Source of the DNA: Oceanospirillaceae bacterium
Lineage (GTDB): Bacteria > Pseudomonadota > Gammaproteobacteria > Pseudomonadales > Balneatricaceae
Reading direction: 5' to 3'
NCBI GenBank assembly: GCA_003523085.1
Contig: DPHD01000007.1
Coordinates: 24,950-51,190, forward strand
DNA: 26,241 bases
In this document: positions 7,276-14,667 of the stretch, in pieces
How positions within the stretch are numbered: the stretch's first letter is position 1
How the letters are laid out: every line of letters starts with the position of its first letter
The notes under the pieces: generated by a model
The model's database searches: none
What the model saw: the letters and a program-made list of their open reading frames with translations, nothing else
What the model was told of the DNA's origin: nothing
Position numbers and translations under genes: made by a program

Positions 7276-8913
7276 ATGACCAGTGAAACACCTCATTTCT
7301 TAGCCCCTAAGTCTGCACCTTGGGTGGCCGAAGTCGATGTAAATGCCTACACCTCGGTGGTGGATATTTTTCATCAAGCGGTGGCTGAGTATGCACACCG
7401 TCCAGCCTTTACCAACTTTGGCCAAACCATTAGTTTTGCAGAAGTAGACCGGAAGTCGCGCGATGTTGCCGCCTATTTTCAAACGCAATTGGGCCTTGTA
7501 AAAGGCGATCGTGTAGCATTAATGCTGCCTAACATTATGGCCTTCCCAGTGGTGATGTTTGGTATTTTGCGTGCGGGCCTGGTACAGGTTAACGTTAACC
7601 CAATGTACACCGCTAGGGAGTTAAGGCATCAACTTAACGATGCAGATTGCGAGACCATTGTGGTGTTTTCCGGTGTCAGCGATACCTTAGAAGAGGTGCT
7701 AGATGAAACTCCAATCAAGAATGTCATCGTTGCCAACTTAGGTGACGCCACTAACGGCCGTATGTTGTCGCCACCGATGAATAAACGATTTGTATTTGGC
7801 AAAACCGTGGCAGACATGATTAGCCTAGGTGGGGCGATGGCCTTTAACGAGCCTACTATTGCGGCGCATGACTTGGTTTATTTGCAGTACACCGGCGGCA
7901 CCACGGGTTTGTCTAAGGGCGCGGCATTGTCTCACGGCAACATGGTATCCAATATTATGATGTACGAAGCTGTGGCAGGTGAAGTAACGCAGCCGGGCAA
8001 GGAAATTATTATTACCGCTTTGCCCCTGTACCACATCTTCGCGCTTATGCTCAATTGCATTTCGTACTTTAAGTTTGGCGGTCTTAATGTGCTGATTACC
8101 AATCCGCGGGATATGCCCGGTTTTGTGGCTGAAATGAATAAATGGAAATTCACCGCTATTTCTGGCGTTAACACCCTCTACAACGGCTTGCTCCACACGC
8201 CAGGTTTTGCCGATTTGGATTTTGATCACTTAAAAGTCGCATGGGGTGGCGGTGCTGCCATTCAGCGGGTGGTGTCTGATAAGTGGCTCCAACATACGGG
8301 CCAGCATATAAAGGAGGGTTATGGCTTAAGTGAAACCTCTCCGGTACTGACTCTGAATCCCATTTCTGACAAGCGCTTTACAGAAACCGTAGGTTACCCT
8401 ATGCCAAGCACCGAGATGAGCCTAAGAGACGATGACGGCAATGTGGTTGCGGCAGGCGAGTCTGGTGAAATCTGGGCCCGTGGGCCACAAGTGATGCAAG
8501 GCTACTGGCGCAACCCAGAAGCCACAGCCAACGTCATGAGCGAAGACGGTTTCTTTAAAACCGGTGACGTGGCTGTGTTAAACGAGGACGGCTACTACAA
8601 AATTGTGGACCGTAAGAAAGACATGGCTATCGTATCTGGCTTTAATGTCTATCCTACGGAAGTTGAGAACGTGATTGCTGAGTTGCCAGACATAGTAGAA
8701 GCTGCCGTTATCGGTGTGCCAGATGCTAAAACAGGCGAAGCCATTAAAGCTTTTTGTGTGCGCACTGGCACCAGCCTCAATGGCAGCGATGTACAAGACT
8801 ACTGCCGTGAAAATTTGGCTAAATACAAAGTGCCAAAACAAGTGGAGTTTGTAGACGAGTTGCCTAAATCTACAGTGGGTAAAATATTACGCCGTGAACT
8901 ACGCAAGTTATAA
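7276..8913 (+). CDS. fadD: Long-chain fatty acid--CoA ligase (FadD-like)
   Basis: A 545-residue member of the AMP-forming acyl-CoA synthetase family. It activates a fatty or other carboxylic acid with ATP and CoA. The P-loop YTGGTTGLSKGA is at about residues 205-216 and closely matches the E. coli FadD form. Later motifs are EGYGLSETSPV, FKTGDVAVLNEDGYYKIVDRKKD and SGFNVYPTEVE. The C-terminal catalytic lysine is near residue 536 in KSTVGKILRREL. It follows the acylase by 9 bases, so it could activate the acid released by that enzyme. Whether this is the housekeeping FadD or a locus-specific paralogue cannot be decided here; the context favours the second. Confidence 0.88.
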   Translation: MTSETPHFLAPKSAPWVAEVDVNAYTSVVDIFHQAVAEYAHRPAFTNFGQTISFAEVDRKSRDVAAYFQTQLGLVKGDRVALMLPNIMAFPVVMFGILRAGLVQVNVNPMYTARELRHQLNDADCETIVVFSGVSDTLEEVLDETPIKNVIVANLGDATNGRMLSPPMNKRFVFGKTVADMISLGGAMAFNEPTIAAHDLVYLQYTGGTTGLSKGAALSHGNMVSNIMMYEAVAGEVTQPGKEIIITALPLYHIFALMLNCISYFKFGGLNVLITNPRDMPGFVAEMNKWKFTAISGVNTLYNGLLHTPGFADLDFDHLKVAWGGGAAIQRVVSDKWLQHTGQHIKEGYGLSETSPVLTLNPISDKRFTETVGYPMPSTEMSLRDDDGNVVAAGESGEIWARGPQVMQGYWRNPEATANVMSEDGFFKTGDVAVLNEDGYYKIVDRKKDMAIVSGFNVYPTEVENVIAELPDIVEAAVIGVPDAKTGEAIKAFCVRTGTSLNGSDVQDYCRENLAKYKVPKQVEFVDELPKSTVGKILRRELRKL

Positions 8914-8922
8914 AGGAAAATC

Positions 8923-9816
8923 ATGACGCAACAAAATAATTGGCCTGCTTTTGCCTGGATGGCGTTTGGAGCAATCTGTCTAACACTGGCAGATTTTGCT
9001 ATGAAACAAGTGGCCATTATGGGTGTGCACCCAGCCACGGGTTTTACCATGGCCACGCCAGTCAGCGTAGTGCTGTTGGTTTGGTTGGCAAAGGCCAATG
9101 GAGGCATTGTTAAACATTTGCTTCCTAGGCATCCACGGGTGTTAGTTATTCGTGGCATGTTTATGATGGCTATGTCTTACTTGAACTTTGTTGGCTTGAG
9201 TTATAACCCCTACTCTCAGCAGGTTATGATTTTGCAGTTAGGGCCTATTCTGGCAGCTCTATTGGCTGTCCTATGGCTAAAGGAGGCCTTAAGTAAGCAC
9301 CAGTTGCTGGTGGCTTTGCTGTGTGTATTGGGTGTTTGGTTTATTATCGACCCACGCTTTGGCTCTGGCTCTGTGTATTTGTTGCTTGCCTTGGCGGCGG
9401 CCTTTTTCAATGCGCTGGCTAACATTTTTGTTGCCCGCCACCGGGATAAGGCTACACCCATTGGTTTTACCTTTTATGGCATGGTGATCACGGTAACCTT
9501 GAGTGCTAGCATCCACTTAGCGCAAGGCTTTCCTATACCTAACACGCAGGCATTAATTTGGTTGCAACTGATGGGCGGGCTGGCGGTGTTAGGCTTGGCT
9601 AGTGTGTCTAGAGCCTTGCAGTTGGCTGCCGCTAATGGCAAGGCCGGCATTGTAGGTTTGATGTTTTATGTGCAAATGCCGGTGGCTTTGGTGATTGGCT
9701 ATTGGGTCTACGCAGAACAACCTTCTCTTATGGCACTGTTTGGTGCAGGACTCATTATCGCGGCGGGCATGACTTTGCCTTTGCGTGCCGGCGTGAGCAG
9801 CCTACGCAAGAAATAG
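8923..9816 (+). CDS. EamA/DMT-family transporter
   Basis: A 297-residue membrane protein with about ten hydrophobic segments arranged as two EamA repeats. The end of each repeat is visible: the segment around LGPILAALLAVLWLKEALS, and the segment with VIGYWVYAEQPSLMALFGAGLIIAAG. The family exports or exchanges amino acids, nucleobases and other small metabolites across the inner membrane. AAGGA precedes the ATG by 7 nt, and the gap to fadD is only 9 bases, so it belongs to the tetR-acylase-fadD unit. An inferred role is disposal of the amine or amino acid left after acyl removal. Confidence 0.88.
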   Translation: MTQQNNWPAFAWMAFGAICLTLADFAMKQVAIMGVHPATGFTMATPVSVVLLVWLAKANGGIVKHLLPRHPRVLVIRGMFMMAMSYLNFVGLSYNPYSQQVMILQLGPILAALLAVLWLKEALSKHQLLVALLCVLGVWFIIDPRFGSGSVYLLLALAAAFFNALANIFVARHRDKATPIGFTFYGMVITVTLSASIHLAQGFPIPNTQALIWLQLMGGLAVLGLASVSRALQLAAANGKAGIVGLMFYVQMPVALVIGYWVYAEQPSLMALFGAGLIIAAGMTLPLRAGVSSLRKK

Positions 9817-9851
9817 TTGCTGCCCTTGGCGTGGGAACTGGCGGGTCTTGT

Positions 9852-9859
9852 GTTATGAT
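9852..9859 (+). promoter_or_regulatory. Candidate extended -10 element upstream of the small protein gene
   Basis: TG-T-TATGAT occurs with its TG at 9851-9852 and the hexamer at 9854-9859, about 30 bases before the ATG at 9890. It matches an extended -10 promoter, and no good -35 lies at normal spacing. It would mark the start of the small protein/response regulator unit after the EamA gene. Confidence 0.35.
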
Positions 9860-9889
9860 GCTTGATTGCGTTTTTATTAGCCGTCACTC

Positions 9890-10240
9890 ATGTCCATAAG
9901 TAGTCGTCCAAAATCAAGGCTTAGGTTGCCGCCCAACAAGCATCAGGTGAAGCAAGAGCTCGCTAATGATGTGGCTGATTTTTTGGCTCGTGGCGGTAAT
10001 GTAGTTGAAGTTGAGCAGGGCGCGACAGCGTTGATTAACGGACGTTTTAATCAACAAAGGCCTAGTCTTACATCAGCGCAACAAACACGTACCTTACTGT
10101 CAGACCAAGTGACGGCCATTGAGGAGCGCAAACAAGCCAGTCGTCAACCCAAACCAACCCCTCCTAAAGTCAACCGTAGGCCCACTAAAAAGTGGATCTA
10201 CGACGATTTTGGTGAGCCTCTACGTTGGGTCTGGACCTAA
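9890..10240 (+). CDS. Small conserved-looking protein, SutA-like motif
   Basis: A 116-residue, basic, mostly polar protein with no membrane segment or signal. Residues 24-44 (ELANDVADFLARGGNVVEV) resemble the AFLARGG-type motif found in SutA and related small gammaproteobacterial proteins, where SutA binds RNA polymerase. This is a weak match from memory, and the acidic N-terminal region of SutA is absent. The C terminus is aromatic (KWIYDDFGEPLRWVW), preceded by a proline- and lysine-rich linker. It lies 34 bases upstream of the response regulator and is probably cotranscribed with it. No function is assigned. The ribosome binding site is weak. Confidence 0.65.
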   Translation: MSISSRPKSRLRLPPNKHQVKQELANDVADFLARGGNVVEVEQGATALINGRFNQQRPSLTSAQQTRTLLSDQVTAIEERKQASRQPKPTPPKVNRRPTKKWIYDDFGEPLRWVWT

Positions 10241-10274
10241 TTGTAAGCAGTGCATGATTAAAGGAGCCGCCCTA

Positions 10275-10922
10275 ATGCAATTTGTTATTGCCGACGATCA
10301 CCCGTTATTCCGTACCGCCATGACCCATACTTTGGGTCAAAAATTCGCCGATGCGAAGATTGAAGAAGTGGGCAGTTTGCCTGAGTTAATGGGGCTATTA
10401 AAAGCCGGCCTCAATGTAGACCTATTGTTACTTGATTTGCATTTCCCTGAAGCCCTAGGTTTGACTGGATTGGCGAAAATTAGCGAACAATTTCCGGAAG
10501 TGCCGGTGATGATTGTGTCCGGCAACGACAATCCTAATGTGATCCATAAGACTATTGCTATAGGGGCCAGCGGGTTTTTACCTAAAGCCTCATCTAATGA
10601 AGACATCGCCAGCGCCATTGATGCAGTAATGGCGGGCCATGTTTGGGTGCCTGCCGATTTGCCTGAACCGGTGGCGAGTGAAGTGGATGACTTACCCGCC
10701 GAACGAATTGCTACCTTAACGCCACAACAATTGCGGGTGTTATCGATGATTGGCCAGGGTATGTACAATAAACAAATTGCTGCCGAGCTAGACGTCACCG
10801 ATGCCACCATTCGGGCCCACGTGACGGAAATATTTCGTAAGTTAAATGTGACCAACCGCACCCAAGCGGTCATATTATTTAGCCGTCTACAAGTGGATGA
10901 CCCACAGCACCAACCGATGTAA
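10275..10922 (+). CDS. crbR: NarL/LuxR-type response regulator, CrbR-like
   Basis: A 215-residue two-domain regulator. The receiver domain (1-120) has the acidic pair Asp7/Asp8 (ADDHP), phosphoacceptor Asp54 (LLLDLHFPE), Ser82 (IVSG) and Lys104 (FLPKAS). A LuxR-type helix-turn-helix occupies about residues 147-205, with LTPQQLRVL, NKQIAAELDVTDATIRAHV and RTQAVILFSRL. The start at 10275 is chosen because AAGGAG lies 8 nt upstream and the receiver fold begins there. The gene converges on the hybrid kinase gene with 15 bases between the stops. Orphan NarL-type regulators paired with SLC5-containing kinases are CrbR/ErdR, activators of acetyl-CoA synthetase in several gammaproteobacteria. The pairing here is inferred from adjacency and domain type. 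Confidence 0.88.
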   Translation: MQFVIADDHPLFRTAMTHTLGQKFADAKIEEVGSLPELMGLLKAGLNVDLLLLDLHFPEALGLTGLAKISEQFPEVPVMIVSGNDNPNVIHKTIAIGASGFLPKASSNEDIASAIDAVMAGHVWVPADLPEPVASEVDDLPAERIATLTPQQLRVLSMIGQGMYNKQIAAELDVTDATIRAHVTEIFRKLNVTNRTQAVILFSRLQVDDPQHQPM

Positions 10923-10937
10923 CTGGTAGCTTTTGGT

Positions 10938-13900
10938 TTAGCGTAAGCGGCTAATCAACTTGCGTAGTACCGCCGGTTTGAGGGGCTTATGTATCAACCC
11001 AAATCCGGCCTCAGCCACGGCCTTCTTCATTTGCTGGCTTCGGTCGGCAGTAATGACGATAGCCGGTATTTCACCATTGAGTGCCTGGCGTATGTCGGCA
11101 ATGGCGTCTGTGCCTAACAGGCTTTGATCTAAATGGTAGTCTGCCAAAATTAGGTTAGGTTCATCGCTCTTGGCCAAGCTGCCTAATAAGCTTAGCGCCT
11201 CAGCACTGCTGGCCGCACAATACACCTGACAACCCCACTGCTGCATCATGACTTGCATGCCCTGCAAAATCGCCATTTCGTTGTCGATTACTAATACTCG
11301 GTACCCCACTAGCTGTTGATGGTTGGCGGTGACACCGCTATTCGATGGTTTAGCCTTAACCAAGTCAGCGTCCCCCCACGGTGCCGTGATGCTGAACATT
11401 GAGCCTGCGCCATAATGCGAGTTAACTCGTAAATCGTGCTCCAGAGTATTGGCGGTGCGCTGAGCAATGGCTAGGCCTAAGCCAATGCCATTTTGTTGCG
11501 CATGGGGGCCTGTTTCTAGGCGTTTAAATTCTACAAAAATATCTTCTAACCGGTCTTGTGGAATGCCAAACCCGGTGTCCCACACTTGTATTTCCAAACC
11601 CTGCGGTTGACGCCGGCAGCCTAACAATACTTTGCCTGTGGCAGTGTAACGAATCGCATTAGTGAGGAAGTTTTGTAATACTCGCCGGAGCATAACTGGA
11701 TCGGTATAGAGCGTGGTTTGGCTGCATTTTAAGCTAAAGGTGAGGTTTTTTTGTTGGCATAGTACTTTAAACTCACTCGCCAACTGGTCGAGTAATGGTG
11801 CTATTTTGAAGTGCTGTTTATGGGGTTTTAGGCTGCCACCATCGAGTTTTGATACCTCTATCAAGTCACTGATCAGCTGCTCTGCATTGGTTAAAGAGGC
11901 ATCTAGGTGGGTGCTTAGTTCAACGCTTTGCGGGTCTTGTTGCAGCGTAGCCTGACGCTGAGCTAAGGCCGTAGAGAATAGCTTGGCGGCATTGAGCGGT
12001 TGTAATAAGTCGTGGCTGGCGGCTGCCAAAAACCGGGTTTTGCTCTGATGGCTCGCATCGGCTTGAGCTCGAGCCTGCTCTAATTCTTGGTTCACTTTGG
12101 ATAAGGTTTGCGTGCGTTCTTCCACGCGCAACTCTAAACTTTCGTTGGCCTGCAATAAGTCATTTTGGCTCGAACGCAGGGCCGTTTCTGCAGCATGTTG
12201 TTCACTAATGTCGGTGTAGGTGTTGACGTAGCCTCCATCGGGCATGGCGTTGCCTTGCACTTCGATGACGGTGCCGTTTTCACGGTAGCGAATGCTGCGG
12301 TGTTGCTCGCCTTTGGCAATCATGGATAAACGATCAGCTACGATTTTTGCAGGGTCTATTTGGCCGTACTCTCCTTCTAGAGCGCTCAGGCGGATGATGT
12401 CCTCAACCGGTGTGCCAACTGTCACTACCCCGTCTGGAAAATCAAATAGCTCAAGGTAACGTTGATTCCACATGACCAAGTTTAAGTCTGGGTCTATTAC
12501 GGTGATGCCTTGGCTGACGTTATCTATGGTGGCTTGCAATAACCCACGGTTAAACGACACGGCTTTGGCCGCCTCGCCAACAATGGACACCACATCGCCT
12601 AAGTGCACCGCTTTGTCGTTGAGGCTGGATTCCACCACCACTCGCGCCGAAGAGGCGCCAATAATTCCGCTTAAGGCACGTTCACAGTGGTGGATCAAAA
12701 TGGCGTTAATGGGAGCGTCTTTATGCAGGTCCAATTGCGGTTGTTGGTGTGCCAGTTGATTGAAAGAATCGACCGTACGACGGTAGCCCATAAAACGTTC
12801 GAGTAGTTTAGTGAGGTCATCAACCGTATGCCCACTGTGGTGGCGGCGACCCTCGACTAGGCCTGCGTTGGATAGTGTGCCAACAAATAGGTCGGCTTGG
12901 ATGCGGTCGATAAGCCGCGGTGTATTGAACTTAGAAACGAGGTAGTAAAGCGTAATATTTAAACTTAAGCTAATCACCGTGGCGTGGGATATAGGGTCTA
13001 GCTGCAAACCAAATAAGGCGGTAGGCCTTAGCCATTCTATGCCAAACGGCCCGTTGCTAATAATACTACCCGATAGGTCGAATAAGCCTGTAAGGTTAGG
13101 TAGTAGCAAGCAGTAAATCCAAGCCGCGAAACCCGCCATTAACCCCGCTGTGGCGCCTCGTACGTGGCCGCCACGCCAAAAAATTCCGGCAAATAAGGGT
13201 GGCCCAAACTGTGCTACGGCAACAAACGCCGATAAGCCAATAGACACTAGGGCCGTGCCGCGGTCGATGAGCAGGTAGTAGCCAAATGCCAGCATCAATA
13301 TGGCGAAAATAGTGAGGCGCCTTAAATTCAGTAGTAGGCGTCCAAGATCTCTGTTTTGAGACACATCTACGGCTTTAACATGCAGAATAAACGGCATAAT
13401 AATGTCGTTAGTAATCATGGTGCTTATGGCAATGGTGGATACGGCTGCCATGCCCATGGCGGCAGAAATGCCCCCCACATAAGCCAAGATGACCAAGCCG
13501 TCTTGGCCTTTTACCATGGGTAACATGAGGGAATAAACATCGGCGTTGACGCCACTGCCGGCCAGGGCTTGTGTGCCCGCCCAAGCAATGGGGATCATAA
13601 ATACGCACATGGCCGATATATAAAGCGGAAATAACCACCTGGCTGTATGGACGTGCTCTGGGTTGGTGTTTTCCACCACCATCATATGGAATTGACGAGG
13701 TAGACAAAGGACGGCAATGAGGGCCAAAAATGTTTCGATAATAAAACTGCTACGAAACGGATCGAAGGACGCCAAGCTGGTGCGCCCACCTTGTTGCTCC
13801 AATTGGCTAAAAATGTCGCCAAAACCATCGTTGAGCACGTAGGTTGCGAACACACCGATGGCAACAAAGGCAATGAGCTTGATGAGTGACTCGGCTGCAA

Positions 13901-14483
13901 TGGCTAATACCATGCCAGGGTTATGGGCAGAGGTGTCGACTTGTTTGGCACCAAATAAAACACTAAAAATGCCGATCAAAATGGCAATGATAAACACAGA
14001 AAAGTCGGCGTGTACGCTGCTGATATCACCCTGGGTGGTGAGCACGGCATAACTTAAGTCAATGGCTTTAAGCTGTAGCGCAATGTAAGGCAATAAACCC
14101 AAGGTAGCCATTAGGGTGACGATAACCGCTAAGCGTCTGCTTTTACCGTAGCGGGAAGAAATGAAATCAGAAATTGAACCAATGTTTTCACGTTTGGCGA
14201 TGAGGATTATTTTGTAAATAATACGGTGGCCAAACAAAAAGAAAGCGATTGGCGCGATGTAAGGGCCCAAAAAGTCCCACCCAGAAGTGGCTGCACGGCC
14301 CACTGATCCATAAAAAGTCCACGAGGTTAAAAACACGCCAAGGGACAAGCTGTAAATGATGGCTTGTAGATGTTGGTTGGCATAAGCCTTGAAAGGCATT
14401 AACCGGTCACCTAGTTTGGCAATGCCTAGGAGTAGCGCAAAATAGGCTAGGGAGATAATAAGTAGGCTAGTGCTGGTGAACAT
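10938..14483 (-). CDS. crbS: Hybrid sensor histidine kinase with SLC5 transporter domain, CrbS-like
   Basis: An 1181-residue membrane sensor. Residues 1 to about 520 form a sodium:solute symporter (SLC5) fold with roughly 12-13 helices (e.g. LTSWTFYGSVG and FQHLPRQFHMM-like LPRQFHMMVVEN). About 540-630 is a linker that fits the STAC region of CbrA/CrbS proteins. A PAS domain (648-765) follows, then a short coiled coil. HisKA has His824 in FLAAASHDLLQPLNAA. The HATPase has an N box at about Asn938 and G boxes DTGFGIP and GIGLGLAI. A C-terminal receiver has Asp1115 (ILADYHLD). The start at 14483 opens with the first membrane helix; an in-frame ATG 60 bases upstream adds a non-hydrophobic tail. 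The ribosome binding site is weak. CrbS proteins govern acetate and short-chain acid utilisation together with CrbR. Confidence 0.9.
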   Translation of the reverse strand: MFTSTSLLIISLAYFALLLGIAKLGDRLMPFKAYANQHLQAIIYSLSLGVFLTSWTFYGSVGRAATSGWDFLGPYIAPIAFFLFGHRIIYKIILIAKRENIGSISDFISSRYGKSRRLAVIVTLMATLGLLPYIALQLKAIDLSYAVLTTQGDISSVHADFSVFIIAILIGIFSVLFGAKQVDTSAHNPGMVLAIAAESLIKLIAFVAIGVFATYVLNDGFGDIFSQLEQQGGRTSLASFDPFRSSFIIETFLALIAVLCLPRQFHMMVVENTNPEHVHTARWLFPLYISAMCVFMIPIAWAGTQALAGSGVNADVYSLMLPMVKGQDGLVILAYVGGISAAMGMAAVSTIAISTMITNDIIMPFILHVKAVDVSQNRDLGRLLLNLRRLTIFAILMLAFGYYLLIDRGTALVSIGLSAFVAVAQFGPPLFAGIFWRGGHVRGATAGLMAGFAAWIYCLLLPNLTGLFDLSGSIISNGPFGIEWLRPTALFGLQLDPISHATVISLSLNITLYYLVSKFNTPRLIDRIQADLFVGTLSNAGLVEGRRHHSGHTVDDLTKLLERFMGYRRTVDSFNQLAHQQPQLDLHKDAPINAILIHHCERALSGIIGASSARVVVESSLNDKAVHLGDVVSIVGEAAKAVSFNRGLLQATIDNVSQGITVIDPDLNLVMWNQRYLELFDFPDGVVTVGTPVEDIIRLSALEGEYGQIDPAKIVADRLSMIAKGEQHRSIRYRENGTVIEVQGNAMPDGGYVNTYTDISEQHAAETALRSSQNDLLQANESLELRVEERTQTLSKVNQELEQARAQADASHQSKTRFLAAASHDLLQPLNAAKLFSTALAQRQATLQQDPQSVELSTHLDASLTNAEQLISDLIEVSKLDGGSLKPHKQHFKIAPLLDQLASEFKVLCQQKNLTFSLKCSQTTLYTDPVMLRRVLQNFLTNAIRYTATGKVLLGCRRQPQGLEIQVWDTGFGIPQDRLEDIFVEFKRLETGPHAQQNGIGLGLAIAQRTANTLEHDLRVNSHYGAGSMFSITAPWGDADLVKAKPSNSGVTANHQQLVGYRVLVIDNEMAILQGMQVMMQQWGCQVYCAASSAEALSLLGSLAKSDEPNLILADYHLDQSLLGTDAIADIRQALNGEIPAIVITADRSQQMKKAVAEAGFGLIHKPLKPAVLRKLISRLR

Positions 14484-14565
14484 ATAAACATGGACCAAGT
14501 GAGGGTTGCAGCAAGGGTACCACGCCCGCCAACGAGTTCCCATTGTGGGGTCTATACCTAAAACA

Positions 14566-14619
14566 GGCCCTAGACATATGTCGAGGTGCCGACATATATC
14601 TAATGGTTAGATTAGGGCC
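14566..14619. promoter_or_regulatory. Nested inverted repeats in the crbS/acyl-CoA synthetase intergenic region
   Basis: Three perfect inverted repeats fit together. The outer arms are GGCCCTA (14566-14572) and TAGGGCC (14613-14619). Inside is ATATGTCG (14576-14583) with CGACATAT (14590-14597) around a 6-nt spacer, followed directly by ATCTAA (14598-14603) and TTAGAT (14607-14612) around TGG. Only three bases outside the loops are unpaired. It could act as an operator cluster for dimeric regulators, or as a three-way-junction RNA in a leader. It lies 48 bases before the synthetase ATG and 82 bases from the kinase ATG. No good sigma-70 promoter could be fixed around it. Confidence 0.6.
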
Positions 14620-14667
14620 GTGGGGTTAAATTGTACAAAATAACAACATCACCTTTAAGAGTTTTCT

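Noticed and set aside
7825..8229. 134-codon antisense frame inside fadD
   Set aside because: It mirrors the coding frame of a well-supported gene, with low-complexity composition and no start signals; the same holds for the other antisense frames inside dctM, crbS and the liv genes.
10923..10937. Bidirectional terminator between the convergent regulator and kinase genes
   Set aside because: Only 15 bases separate the stops and no hairpin with a U-run fits; any termination signal would have to lie within the coding ends.
14484..14543. Longer N terminus of the hybrid kinase from the upstream ATG
   Set aside because: It adds 20 residues rich in Arg, Cys and Pro before the first membrane helix, and it would bring the start close to the nested repeats. 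The start at 14483 fits the family better.
14544..14667. Sigma-54 promoter for the acyl-CoA synthetase gene
   Set aside because: No TGGCAC-N5-TTGC-like pair was found at the right spacing, and the neighbouring regulator is NarL-type, not an AAA+ activator.
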